Shown: piece after piece, positions 8,925 to 17,635 of the stretch
Layout: the number at the start of each line of letters is the position of its first letter
Numbering within the stretch: position 1 is the stretch's first letter
Assembly (NCBI RefSeq): GCF_003933245.1
Contig: NZ_QUSX01000001.1
Coordinates: forward strand, 1,488,001-1,552,000
Origin: Maribacter algicola
GTDB lineage: Bacteria; Bacteroidota; Bacteroidia; Flavobacteriales; Flavobacteriaceae
Length of the DNA stretch: 64,000 nucleotides
Direction: 5' to 3'
Position numbers and translations under genes: made by a program
The notes under the pieces: model-generated
What the model saw: only the letters and a program-made list of their open reading frames with translations
Told to the model about the DNA's origin: nothing
The model's database searches: none

Positions 8925-9410
8925 ATGAAAATGATTTTACCTTTATTTCTTACCGTGCTTGTCTCTTGCGGGAATCCAAAATTGGATAGGGAAATACACT
9001 CCAAAAATAATGAACCGAGCAAAACCAGGGCAGAAATTAAGAAAGAACTGATCGATAAGGGCTATGAAGTCTTTGATTATATCGATGAGGAAACCAAAGA
9101 TACGGTGTTGATGCAGCAATACTTCATTGCATTTTTAAAATCAGGGCCAAATAGAAGTCAGTCCAAGAAGGAGGCTGATAGTCTCCAATCCCTTCATTTA
9201 GGGCATTTAGGGCGTATGTATGAATTGGGCTATGCAGATATTTCAGGACCATTTGGGGATAATGGGGACATTAGGGGCATTACCATCTATAACACACCAA
9301 CCTATGAAATAGCAGATAGCCTTGCCCACATGGACCCTATGGTCAAGGCGGGTAGATTGGTGATAGAAATACACCCATGGTGGGCGGCCAAGGGATTTCA
9401 CTTAAGATAG
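8925..9410 (+). CDS. YciI-domain lipoprotein
   Basis: 161 residues. The N-terminus is a lipoprotein signal (LPLFLTVLVSC, lipid on the cysteine), so it is likely outside the inner membrane. The C-terminal half fits the YCII-related fold: HLGHLGRMYELGYADISGPF, then GITIYNTPTYEIADSLAHMDPM and a final EIHPWW. YciI-type proteins are usually cytoplasmic, so an anchored, exported version is slightly unusual. Last gene of the three-gene operon starting at 7792. Confidence 0.75.
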   Translation: MKMILPLFLTVLVSCGNPKLDREIHSKNNEPSKTRAEIKKELIDKGYEVFDYIDEETKDTVLMQQYFIAFLKSGPNRSQSKKEADSLQSLHLGHLGRMYELGYADISGPFGDNGDIRGITIYNTPTYEIADSLAHMDPMVKAGRLVIEIHPWWAAKGFHLR

Positions 9411-9450
9411 CATCCTATATCTACCTTAAAAATTCCATTGATTACAATAA

Positions 9451-10593
9451 TCAAGTTGTTTCCGTTCTGGTGGTTTTGTAAATGACCCAACCAGCTTTCT
9501 GCCTACCTTCCTTTTCCCGTGATTTAAATACAACTTTGAATAAATATGGTATGGTGCCCACAAAAGATAAAATCATACCTAAGACCAATACGGAATATCC
9601 ATTGGAAAAAAGATTTCCGCTGGATAAAATACCCAATATGAGTATCGTTGATAAAGGAAACGACAAGGCAAGGATATTCACTCCAAAAGTAGCATTGAAG
9701 GTCTTCTGTTTCTTCTTAATGTCCACTTCTTGAGATCCTACTACTGCAATATGCGAAAATGGCCAGAAACTACAAGCACTTAACCCAAATGAAAGCAGTA
9801 AAAGTATATCCTGTTGTAAAGTAATGTTTGCAACTAGGATAAATGCTCCTGAAAGGACACTTACAAATCCAGCTCTCAAAAAAAGCAATGAGGAAATTTT
9901 ATAAATCTGCTGTTTCTTTATTTTCACGGCCAAGCCGATAAACAAAAGAACAAGGGGCGTCATTATGACGCTGAGTCGCGTAAGCGTATCACTAATGATA
10001 AATGGCAACGACTCCATTTTAAAACCAAAAAATACCAAAATCAAGGCAATGACTATAAAGATATTTACGGGTTCGGAGATCATTGCCATTGTCAAGGACT
10101 TTAATTTCGATGCCCTGGATTGGTCTGTTATAGCCCGTTTGCTATAGTACCAATTCATGGCTACGAGGTAAAGGATTATTAAAACAAAAACTTTATTGCC
10201 CAAGTCTGCCATGGCCGCCTTTGCCAAGTACGCTTCGCCCAAAAACTCCAAAACAAAAGGGAAACAGGAAAGACCTGGTGCCAAAGAAGGCACCAACAAT
10301 CTTGCCGTACGATATTCTGGGGAATTCTTTTTAATTCCGGTTAAGGGCATTACATAGGGAAACAAAACAAATAGGAGTATGTTCAGTCCTAGTGCCAAAA
10401 ATGGTAGTGAAAGCAATTCCGCATCCAATTGTACACCCAACAAGGCTATAAATATAGTGGCGGGCAAAGCAAGGTTTAAAATTATTTTCTTGATACCTGT
10501 CAACTCCTCCTTTGATCCAAATTTGAATTTAAGGAGTAGACCTATACCTATAAATAATAAAAAGGTAAATGTTTTTTGTAATGTATAATCCAT
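9451..10593 (-). CDS. AEC family transporter (auxin efflux carrier type)
   Basis: 380-residue polytopic inner-membrane protein with about ten hydrophobic segments, split by a basic loop near the middle (YYSKRAITDQSRASKLK), as in AEC permeases. Conserved features include NLALPATIF in the first half and the glycine and serine-rich LLSFGLSACSFWPFS in the second. Substrate not predictable; relatives move organic acids. It begins 4 bases after the aminotransferase gene, so it is co-transcribed with it and might carry a related compound. Confidence 0.8.
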   Translation of the reverse strand: MDYTLQKTFTFLLFIGIGLLLKFKFGSKEELTGIKKIILNLALPATIFIALLGVQLDAELLSLPFLALGLNILLFVLFPYVMPLTGIKKNSPEYRTARLLVPSLAPGLSCFPFVLEFLGEAYLAKAAMADLGNKVFVLIILYLVAMNWYYSKRAITDQSRASKLKSLTMAMISEPVNIFIVIALILVFFGFKMESLPFIISDTLTRLSVIMTPLVLLFIGLAVKIKKQQIYKISSLLFLRAGFVSVLSGAFILVANITLQQDILLLLSFGLSACSFWPFSHIAVVGSQEVDIKKKQKTFNATFGVNILALSFPLSTILILGILSSGNLFSNGYSVLVLGMILSFVGTIPYLFKVVFKSREKEGRQKAGWVIYKTTRTETT

Positions 10594-10597
10594 AATA

Positions 10598-11791
10598 TTA
10601 TGCCAAAACGTCTGTAAGCGCAGCCGTGAATATTTTCATTTCATCCATGGTGCCCATACTCACCCTGCACCAATTTTTTCCCATAAATTCAAAGGCCCGG
10701 ACGCCCACTTGTTTTTCAAGCATCTTATCCAAGAACAATTTTCCGTCCATTTCTATTGGAAAAATGATGAAGCTTGTTGAGGATGGAACGTAGTCGTACC
10801 CTAAATTGGAAAGGCTTTTGTAAACGTATTCCCTAGCGGCCGCATTTTTTTCCCTTGATGTATCCTGAAATTCCTTGTCATCCATACTAGCGAGAGCGGC
10901 GTAAATTGACGTATAGGAAATACCCATACCCCCTCGGGTAATTTTTTGAATTTTTTCCAACGTGGATTCCTGGGCCACAATATATCCTACGCGTAGGCCT
11001 GCCATGCCATGAATCTTGGAAAAGGTCCTTGCGATGATTACGTCCTTTCCTTTGTTGATAAGGCTTACCATGCTTTGTTTTGCACCATCTTCTAGGAAGG
11101 CCAAGTACGCCTCATCTACAAAAACGGGTACTTTTTCTGAGACCCTTGAACAGAAATCCAACAACTCCTTGCTATCCGTTATACTACCAGTAGGATTATT
11201 GGGGTTACAGATATATACAAGTTTCGTTTCTGAATCAATGGCCGCTTCCATAGCCTTAAGGTCGTGTGACCAATCCTCCTTGAGGGGAACGGGTTTCCAA
11301 CTGGCTCCTGTGGCTTGGGCTACCTGCATGAGCGACATATAGGACGGATCTGCAGAAACTACATTTCCACCATTAAGGAAAAGGACCATACCTGTTTTTT
11401 CCAAAAGATCGGAAGAACCTGGCCCCATCATGATGTTTTTTGGACTCACACCTTCCTCGGCAGCGATTTTATCGATAAGATCGAATAATTCTCGCCACGC
11501 ATATCGGTTACCTTTTATGGCTACCTTTTTCAATGCCTCAACCGCTTTTGGTGAAGGACCGTAAGGGTTTTCATTAGCATTCAATTTTGCCAATAGCTTT
11601 GATTCCTCCGGGAATTCCTTGGGTACAAACTCCTTGAAGAATGGGCTGTACAAGGCGTTTCCTTGTGTGTCCAAAGGAATATAATTTTTAGGTACCTCAG
11701 AAATACCCAGGTGGGGAAATAAAGTGATACCTCCTGCTGTGAGCAATCCTGTCTTTAACCAGTTTCTACGATTTAATTTTCCTGTTTCCAT
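10598..11791 (-). CDS. HisC-like PLP aminotransferase with Tat signal
   Basis: 397-residue fold-type I aminotransferase similar to histidinol-phosphate aminotransferases: LNANENPYGPSPKA, the YICNPNNPTGS motif, FVDEAYLAF, the PLP lysine in ARTFSKIHGMAGLRVGY, and a C-terminal arginine motif (NWCRVSMGT). The N-terminus is unusual: R8-R9 in NRRNWLKTG followed by a hydrophobic stretch LLTAGGITLF, a twin-arginine export signal. It would be exported folded with its cofactor. It is alone with the AEC carrier, away from other his genes, so a role in histidine synthesis is unlikely. Confidence 0.85.
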   Translation of the reverse strand: METGKLNRRNWLKTGLLTAGGITLFPHLGISEVPKNYIPLDTQGNALYSPFFKEFVPKEFPEESKLLAKLNANENPYGPSPKAVEALKKVAIKGNRYAWRELFDLIDKIAAEEGVSPKNIMMGPGSSDLLEKTGMVLFLNGGNVVSADPSYMSLMQVAQATGASWKPVPLKEDWSHDLKAMEAAIDSETKLVYICNPNNPTGSITDSKELLDFCSRVSEKVPVFVDEAYLAFLEDGAKQSMVSLINKGKDVIIARTFSKIHGMAGLRVGYIVAQESTLEKIQKITRGGMGISYTSIYAALASMDDKEFQDTSREKNAAAREYVYKSLSNLGYDYVPSSTSFIIFPIEMDGKLFLDKMLEKQVGVRAFEFMGKNWCRVSMGTMDEMKIFTAALTDVLA

Positions 11792-11950
11792 TAGTTCTAT
11801 ATGGTTTAATTAGCTATAGAGACCAATTTAGAAATAGGGAAGTGTAAATCCTATCCTAATAAGATAAAAATCAACTAGTTAAATTTTATAATAAATAATA
11901 ATAAGGAGTTAAAATTATTAATTTGACAATGAAATCGTCAAAAAATCAGA

Positions 11951-12388
11951 TTATTTTGCGAATATTCCATCCTTTTCTATTAAAGGAATATGGATAAGAT
12001 ACTGTTCGTTTACGGTTCCTTTTTCAAAAAGGAACCTTTTTTCATAAAGTTTGTTGTCTGCATAATAGGTGACAAAAAACTCATTGTTCAGTCTAAGTAC
12101 TTCTTCTTGGACCATTTCTACTTTTTCAAAAGATTTTGCGGCCACAACGCCAATGGCATGTCGCATGGTCGAGGTCTTTATTTGGTCGTCGTATCCTTTG
12201 GATACGATAAGAGCCATCTCTATAGGGGATTTCCTGTTGTTGATGATGTAGGCGTTCCAATCCTTGGACAAAAATTCCTCATTCCATTCATAGACCAAGG
12301 CAATGTAAACGTCTTTGGCAATGGGTATTTCTATATCTTTTTTCAAAAAATGATTTTGAGGTTTTAAATAGCTAAGGTTATAAGGCAC
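11951..12388 (-). CDS. Conserved hypothetical protein downstream of pheS
   Basis: 145 residues, no signal peptide or membrane segment, rich in aromatic and charged residues ([19 protein letters not shown]). I do not recognise a named domain. The start is GTG at 12386-12388, overlapping the last 11 bases of pheS, so it is translationally coupled to that gene. An AT-rich 159-base gap follows, with a weak TTTGAC...GTCAAA hairpin at about 11923-11942. Confidence 0.7.
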   Translation of the reverse strand: MPYNLSYLKPQNHFLKKDIEIPIAKDVYIALVYEWNEEFLSKDWNAYIINNRKSPIEMALIVSKGYDDQIKTSTMRHAIGVVAAKSFEKVEMVQEEVLRLNNEFFVTYYADNKLYEKRFLFEKGTVNEQYLIHIPLIEKDGIFAK

Positions 12389-13397
12389 TTTTAAATTGCT
12401 CTAAAAATCGGATATCGTTTTCGCTCAGCAAACGAATATCGCTTATCTGATGTAACAATAGGGCAATCCGGTCTATTCCCATTCCAAAGGCAAAGCCAGA
12501 ATAAATATCTGGGTCTATGCCACAATTTTTGAGAACGTTAGGGTCTACCATACCGCATCCCATAATTTCCAACCAACCTGTGCCTTTGGTCATTTTATAA
12601 TCGGTTTCGGTTTCCAGTCCCCAGTAGACATCTACTTCTGCACTGGGCTCGGTAAAGGGAAAATAGGATGGACGGAGCCTAATTTTTGATTTGCCGAAGA
12701 GTTCCGTGGTAAAGTATTGTAGCGTCTGTTTTAAATCCGCAAATGATACGTCCTTATCGATATACAGTCCTTCCACTTGGTGAAAGAAGCAATGGGACCT
12801 TGCCGAAATAGCTTCGTTTCTATAGACCCTCCCCGGAGAAATGGTCCTAATGGGCGGTTTATTGTTTTCCATATACCTTACCTGCACGGAAGAGGTATGT
12901 GTCCTTAATAGGATATCGGGGTTAGTCTGGACAAAAAAGGTGTCCTGCATATCCCTGGCAGGATGATATTCCGGTAGGTTGAGCGCGGTAAAATTATGCC
13001 AATCATCCTCAATTTCAGGTCCTTCCGAAACATTGAACCCTATTCTCGAAAAAATATCTATAATCTTGTTCTTGACGATGGATATGGGATGTCTGGCACC
13101 CAATTCCGTAGGGTTACCGGGTCGGGTAAGGTCACCAAAAAGTTTTTCTTCGGATGTATTGCTCTCCAAAGAGCGTTTTAGTAACTCTACTTTTTCCGTA
13201 GCCGCCTGCTTAAGCTGATTTATAGTTTGACCAAACTCCTTTTTCTGTTCGTTGGGTACATTCTTGAACTCGGCAAAGAAGTCGTTCAATATCCCTTTCT
13301 TCCCCAAATACTTTATTCTAAATGCTTCTACGGCATCCATATGGTCTGCGGTAAAGGAGGATACTTCGGCAATTTGTTCCTTTATTTTATCAATCAT
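12378..13397 (-). CDS. pheS: Phenylalanyl-tRNA synthetase alpha subunit
   Basis: Charges tRNA-Phe as part of an alpha2beta2 enzyme. 339 residues: an N-terminal coiled coil that contacts tRNA (about 1-85), then a class II core. Motif 2 is in [12 protein letters not shown] with HQVEGLYID, and motif 3 is [15 protein letters not shown] near the C-terminus. The beta subunit gene is not in the window. A perfect TAAATTTG box lies 19 bases before the start. Confidence 0.97.
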   Translation of the reverse strand: MIDKIKEQIAEVSSFTADHMDAVEAFRIKYLGKKGILNDFFAEFKNVPNEQKKEFGQTINQLKQAATEKVELLKRSLESNTSEEKLFGDLTRPGNPTELGARHPISIVKNKIIDIFSRIGFNVSEGPEIEDDWHNFTALNLPEYHPARDMQDTFFVQTNPDILLRTHTSSVQVRYMENNKPPIRTISPGRVYRNEAISARSHCFFHQVEGLYIDKDVSFADLKQTLQYFTTELFGKSKIRLRPSYFPFTEPSAEVDVYWGLETETDYKMTKGTGWLEIMGCGMVDPNVLKNCGIDPDIYSGFAFGMGIDRIALLLHQISDIRLLSENDIRFLEQFKSAL

Positions 13398-13415
13398 AAT
13401 GCTTGATTAAAGCAG

Positions 13416-13423
13416 CAAATTTA
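13416..13423 (-). promoter_or_regulatory. Bacteroidota -7 box for pheS
   Basis: Minus-strand TAAATTTG matches TAnnTTTG exactly, 19 bases upstream of the pheS ATG. No clear -33 TTTG. Confidence 0.4.
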
Positions 13424-13491
13424 AAACTTTTAAAAAACGTGGGATATGTTTTTGGGGATTAAGATATACAATGGGAGGTATTCAAAGTGTG

Positions 13492-14127
13492 TCAATCCAA
13501 ATGATATATTTCCATAATCTCCTTTAGGATTCCCTCAAAATCGATATTCAAATCGATGAGCTTTCCAGAATGTACATCAAAAACCCATCCATGGACCGTA
13601 AGCTCCCGTTGCCTGTATGCTTTCTGGACCACTGCGGTTTTAATTAGGTTGACACATTGCTCTTGGACATTTAGTTCCACCAAACGGTCATATTTCTTTT
13701 CTTCGTTCTCAATATCATTTAACTCATCTTTGTGCAGCCTATATACATCCCTAATACAGCGTAACCATGGATTTAGAATGCCCAAGTCTGCAGACTGCAT
13801 GGCGGCCATAACACCACCACAGGCATAATGGCCACAGACTACGAGGTGGTTCACCTTTAAATGTTCCACAGCATACTCTACTACGGACATCGTATTCAGG
13901 TCAATGTTAATGACCATATTGGCAATGTTCCTGTGTACGAAAACCTCACCAGGATTTAACCCCATAAGTTCTTCGGCCGTAACCCGGCTATCGGAACATC
14001 CTATATATAAAAATTCCGGTTTTTGGCCTTTACCAAGATCGTTGAAGTAATTTGGCTGCAAAGACAATTTATCCTCGATCCAATTTTTATTGTTATCAAA
14101 AATCTTATCTAAATAGTGGGATGCCAT
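13492..14127 (-). CDS. Beta-class carbonic anhydrase
   Basis: Zinc enzyme interconverting CO2 and bicarbonate. 211 residues. Zinc and active-site residues are visible: C44, D46 and R48 in GCSDSRV, and H100 and C103 in CGHYACGG. No signal peptide, so cytoplasmic. It lies 89 bases downstream of a second carbonic anhydrase on the same strand and may be co-transcribed with it and the SulP transporter. Confidence 0.94.
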   Translation of the reverse strand: MASHYLDKIFDNNKNWIEDKLSLQPNYFNDLGKGQKPEFLYIGCSDSRVTAEELMGLNPGEVFVHRNIANMVINIDLNTMSVVEYAVEHLKVNHLVVCGHYACGGVMAAMQSADLGILNPWLRCIRDVYRLHKDELNDIENEEKKYDRLVELNVQEQCVNLIKTAVVQKAYRQRELTVHGWVFDVHSGKLIDLNIDFEGILKEIMEIYHLD

Positions 14128-14216
14128 GGGAATCGATTATTTGTTTGAAATATAATCTTTTCTTAAATATGGAAGGGGCATATAGCTAAATATGCCTTTC
14201 CAGTTTAATGTATATT

Positions 14217-14843
14217 TTAATAAAATTCGACCGCTCCAGAAGATATATCGTACATGGCACCTACTATCATAATTTCCCCGTTTTCCTCCATCTCCGCCAG
14301 TACCCTACTTCTTGCCCTGATATTTTCTATGGTAATTTCTACATTTTTTTTTGCAACCTTGTCCACAAACTCCAAGTTGCCGGAATTCCTAAGACTTTCG
14401 TCCACAGGCTCTTTTACAGCAGCCACTGCAGGTTCTATTTTATTTATCAAAGCCGTAAGATTCCCTAATCTGGCATGGTCACAGGCACCTTTGATGGCAC
14501 CACAACTGGTGTGGCCCAAGACTACAATGAGTTTGGTTCCTGCCAATTTAGAAGCAAACTCCATACTGCCTAGAATATCTTCGTTCACAAAATTGCCTGC
14601 AATACGAATACTGAAAATATCCCCTAAACCCTGATCAAAAACCAACTCTGCCGATACTCTGGAGTCAATACAACTCAAAATCGTCGCAAACGGAAATTGT
14701 CCCTCACTCGTATCGTTGACCTGCTCTAGTAAATTCCGGTTCGCCTTTAAGTTGTTTTGAAAACGCTGGTTTCCTTCTTTTAAAAATTGCAATGACTTTT
14801 GTGGGGTCATTGTGGCTTGTGTTTCTTTAGTATGGGCTTTCAT
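14217..14843 (-). CDS. Beta-class carbonic anhydrase coupled to SulP transporter
   Basis: 208 residues. Zinc ligands C58, H111 and C114 with D60 and R62 (SCIDSRVS, LGHTSCGAIKGA). Sequence differs clearly from the neighbour at 13492, so this is not a recent duplicate. The start overlaps the SulP stop by 4 bases (ATGA), a strong sign of coupling. A SulP carrier next to a carbonic anhydrase is a known arrangement for bicarbonate uptake. Confidence 0.94.
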   Translation of the reverse strand: MKAHTKETQATMTPQKSLQFLKEGNQRFQNNLKANRNLLEQVNDTSEGQFPFATILSCIDSRVSAELVFDQGLGDIFSIRIAGNFVNEDILGSMEFASKLAGTKLIVVLGHTSCGAIKGACDHARLGNLTALINKIEPAVAAVKEPVDESLRNSGNLEFVDKVAKKNVEITIENIRARSRVLAEMEENGEIMIVGAMYDISSGAVEFY

Positions 14844-16423
14844 GCTGATTTCTTCTTTTTAAGATTAAAAAATTCTATAAAACTGGCCGGATTCTCTACG
14901 ATTCCTCTTTCTGAAATTAGTTTAATGTGTATGTTACGATCCTTTGCCCTTGTCTTAAAGTCTTCCAGAATTTCTATAATATCGTTATCCAAATATTTGG
15001 TTTTGACGACATCAATTTCCAATGAGGTGTTTTCGGGAAGATTGTCCAGTTCTTTTAATATGGCCCCTTTATTGAAAAAGGTAACTTCCTCGGCGAGCGT
15101 CATTTTCACTTTGTCCTGTCCTCCTTTGTTTTCCTCGATATGTAAAAAATGGGAATTTTGATAACTTTTCAACAGGATGACAATAATGCCAACACCTAGC
15201 CCTAGACCAATTCCTATCAATAAATCCGTAAACACGATTCCTATCACGGTCACGAAAAAGGGAATTGACTGTTTCCATCCCAGATCATACATTTTTTTAA
15301 ATAGGGCCGGTTTGGCCAATTTGTAGCCTACAATGAATAAAATGGCCGCTAGTACAGAGAGGGGAATCATGTTCAACAACGTGGGAATCAATATTATTGA
15401 AAATAATAGGAAGAAACCGTGGATGATGGCAGAGAGCTTGGTTCTTCCCCCGGATTGTATATTGGCCGAACTCCTTACGATAACCTGTGTTATAGGTAAC
15501 CCACCGATCATACCCGATATAATATTGCCAGTACCCTGAGCCAATAATTCCCTATTGGTTGGTGTTACGTTCTTATGTGGGTCCAATTTATCTGTAGCTT
15601 CTACACAGAGTAAGGTTTCCAAACTGGCGACTAGTGCAATGGTAAAACCTGTTACCCAAACCTGTGGATTTGAAATGGCGGAAAAGTTAGGAAAACTGAA
15701 CTGTCCAAAAAATGAAGCCGCATCCTCCGGTACGGGAACGCTTACTAAATGCTCTTTTGATATACCAAGTACTTCATGATCTGCAGTTAGCACAGAGTAA
15801 ATTATTCCAATGGCAACAGCAACTACAGGTCCCTGAATCAGTTGGAAAATTTTGGCTTTTTTTGTTAATACCCTGTCCCATAGTATTAAAATGGCCAATC
15901 CGACAATTGCTATAAGGGATGCACCGGGGCTAATATTATTTACGGTGTTCAAGATTTCCGAGAAAGTATTCTCGCCATCTACTTGAAAAAAAGCCCAATC
16001 TCCCTCAGGGTCTGGGTCATACCCAAAGAAATGGGGTATTTGCTTTAAAATGATAATGATACCAATACCGGTCAACATTCCTTTAATCACGGATGATGGA
16101 AAATAGTAACCAATGACTCCAGCTTTTAGAATACCAAAGACTAACTGTATAACTCCGCCAATAACCACGGCAACAAGAAAATTTTGGTATCCGCCCAAGG
16201 CGCCAATTGCTGTTAAAACAATGGCCGCCAAACCAGCTGCTGGACCACTAACACCTATATTGGAACCGCTTAACCCACCAACAACAATACCACCAACGAT
16301 ACCTGCTATTAGGCCTGAAAATAATGGAGCCCCACTAGCTAAAGCAATACCCAAGCACAGCGGAAGGGCTACAAAGAATACAACGACACTTGCTGGAAGA
16401 TCGCTCTTTAAATGTTTAAACAT
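14840..16423 (-). CDS. SulP family anion transporter (probable bicarbonate)
   Basis: 527-residue inner-membrane carrier. It opens with the SulP core (LPASVVVFFVALPLCLGIALASGAPLF without a long N-terminal tail), has about ten to twelve hydrophobic helices including GVSGPAAGLAAIV, and a C-terminal cytoplasmic STAS domain (LEIDVVKTKYLDNDIIEIL). SulP proteins move sulfate, bicarbonate or other anions. The overlapping carbonic anhydrase gene points to bicarbonate; this is inference from context. Probably first gene of a three-gene unit. Confidence 0.88.
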   Translation of the reverse strand: MFKHLKSDLPASVVVFFVALPLCLGIALASGAPLFSGLIAGIVGGIVVGGLSGSNIGVSGPAAGLAAIVLTAIGALGGYQNFLVAVVIGGVIQLVFGILKAGVIGYYFPSSVIKGMLTGIGIIIILKQIPHFFGYDPDPEGDWAFFQVDGENTFSEILNTVNNISPGASLIAIVGLAILILWDRVLTKKAKIFQLIQGPVVAVAIGIIYSVLTADHEVLGISKEHLVSVPVPEDAASFFGQFSFPNFSAISNPQVWVTGFTIALVASLETLLCVEATDKLDPHKNVTPTNRELLAQGTGNIISGMIGGLPITQVIVRSSANIQSGGRTKLSAIIHGFFLLFSIILIPTLLNMIPLSVLAAILFIVGYKLAKPALFKKMYDLGWKQSIPFFVTVIGIVFTDLLIGIGLGLGVGIIVILLKSYQNSHFLHIEENKGGQDKVKMTLAEEVTFFNKGAILKELDNLPENTSLEIDVVKTKYLDNDIIEILEDFKTRAKDRNIHIKLISERGIVENPASFIEFFNLKKKKSA

Positions 16424-16495
16424 GTTTTTGAATTATTTATGTCAATCCATTTGGAAGGACAGGTTAGGTTATAGGGTTGTTGTTTTTGCGAAAGA

Positions 16496-16801
16496 TTAAC
16501 CTAGAATTTTTGGGGGAGGCAGAGATACCTCTAGGTTATTTGATGGTATGGATTCGCTCCTTTTGGAAAAAAAAACTAGCGCATTATTTTGACTAAAGAC
16601 TATGGAATCCCTGTGGTCAGTGTTTTCAAAAAAATCGGTTTCTGATATTTTACTTGTCTTTTCCTCGCTTTTTTCCTCTTCTTCATTTAAATCCATTACC
16701 CATTGTCTGTCTTTGTTTAGCTCTAACATTGTATTAATAGTAGGAGCAAGAACAGCAACGAGCAATGAAAAAGAAAAAAAATGGATAAGAATCGTTTTCA
16801 A
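16496..16801 (-). CDS. Small exported hypothetical protein
   Basis: 101 residues with an N-terminal hydrophobic signal (ILIHFFSFSLLVAVLAP), followed by an acidic, lysine-rich stretch (LNEEEEKSEEKTSK) and a tail ending in LPPPKILG. No family recognised. TTG start at 16799-16801. It sits alone between SulP and batE on the same strand. Probably real because the frame is open with typical composition and signal, but function is unknown. Confidence 0.55.
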   Translation of the reverse strand: MKTILIHFFSFSLLVAVLAPTINTMLELNKDRQWVMDLNEEEEKSEEKTSKISETDFFENTDHRDSIVFSQNNALVFFSKRSESIPSNNLEVSLPPPKILG

Positions 16802-16871
16802 ATTTCAAAATTTGCTAATCACTAATATAAGCAATATAAAGCTAAGGCGGCATTTACCTGAATAAATGAAA

Positions 16872-17633
16872 CTAAAAATCTTTTAGAATTTTGAGGTCGT
16901 TCGCAAGCATCCAGCCTGTTTTGCCATCCGTTAGCCTTATTTTTCTGTAGTTGTTCAGACTGTCAAGTACATTTACTTTTGTACCCGAATGCAAGGTAAA
17001 TATATCTTCACTCGATTCATTGGGCTCGGAACTAACGTTTACTTCGTCGGCGAAAATTATGGCAGGATTATCCAATTGAAATGAGCTGAATTCTACCGAA
17101 GCGAAGACAATGAAAACGATGCAAAGAAAAAGAGCCAACAAACTTCCAATAAAGGCAAACCTCTTTTTTGTGGAATATCGATTGTAATAAAAGGCAATGT
17201 ACAAAAGAACGAATAGGACCATACAAATTATACTGGCGTAGGCCCATTGGTCGAAAGTCAATTTGGATGTGATACTTTTATAAATTCTTGAAAGTCCTGT
17301 TTGTGGTAGGGTATCAATAGCGTCCAAGGTCATATTTTGGGCATAGGCCAAGTTGGTCCTCACCTCTTTGTCTTCCGGATTTAACAAAAGCGATTTCTCA
17401 TAAAAATAGATACTCTCGGGTATTTCGTTTAACTTATAATAGGCGTTTCCAAGATTATAATACAAAGCGGCAGAGTGCTGGCCGTTGTTCAATATACTTT
17501 CATAGTCTTCAATGGCTTTTTTATAGTCACCGTTATTATAGGCTTGGGTAGCCTGATCGAACAAAGCTTCATTTTGGGCATTTCCAAAGAACCCCAAGAG
17601 AAGACCAATCAGTATGGAAACTTTCTTTGGCAT
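16872..17633 (-). CDS. batE: BatE: TPR and SH3 protein of the Bat operon
   Basis: 253 residues. A signal peptide (ILIGLLLGFFGNAQ) is followed by tetratricopeptide repeats at about 20-100 (YNNGDYKKAIEDYESIL), two membrane helices at about 130-185 and a C-terminal SH3-like domain (SGTKVNVLDSLNNYRKIRL, GKTGWM). Last gene of the aerotolerance operon, 2 bases after batD. In Bacteroides the Bat proteins affect oxygen tolerance; the mechanism is not settled. Confidence 0.88.
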   Translation of the reverse strand: MPKKVSILIGLLLGFFGNAQNEALFDQATQAYNNGDYKKAIEDYESILNNGQHSAALYYNLGNAYYKLNEIPESIYFYEKSLLLNPEDKEVRTNLAYAQNMTLDAIDTLPQTGLSRIYKSITSKLTFDQWAYASIICMVLFVLLYIAFYYNRYSTKKRFAFIGSLLALFLCIVFIVFASVEFSSFQLDNPAIIFADEVNVSSEPNESSEDIFTLHSGTKVNVLDSLNNYRKIRLTDGKTGWMLANDLKILKDF

Positions 17634-17635
17634 AT

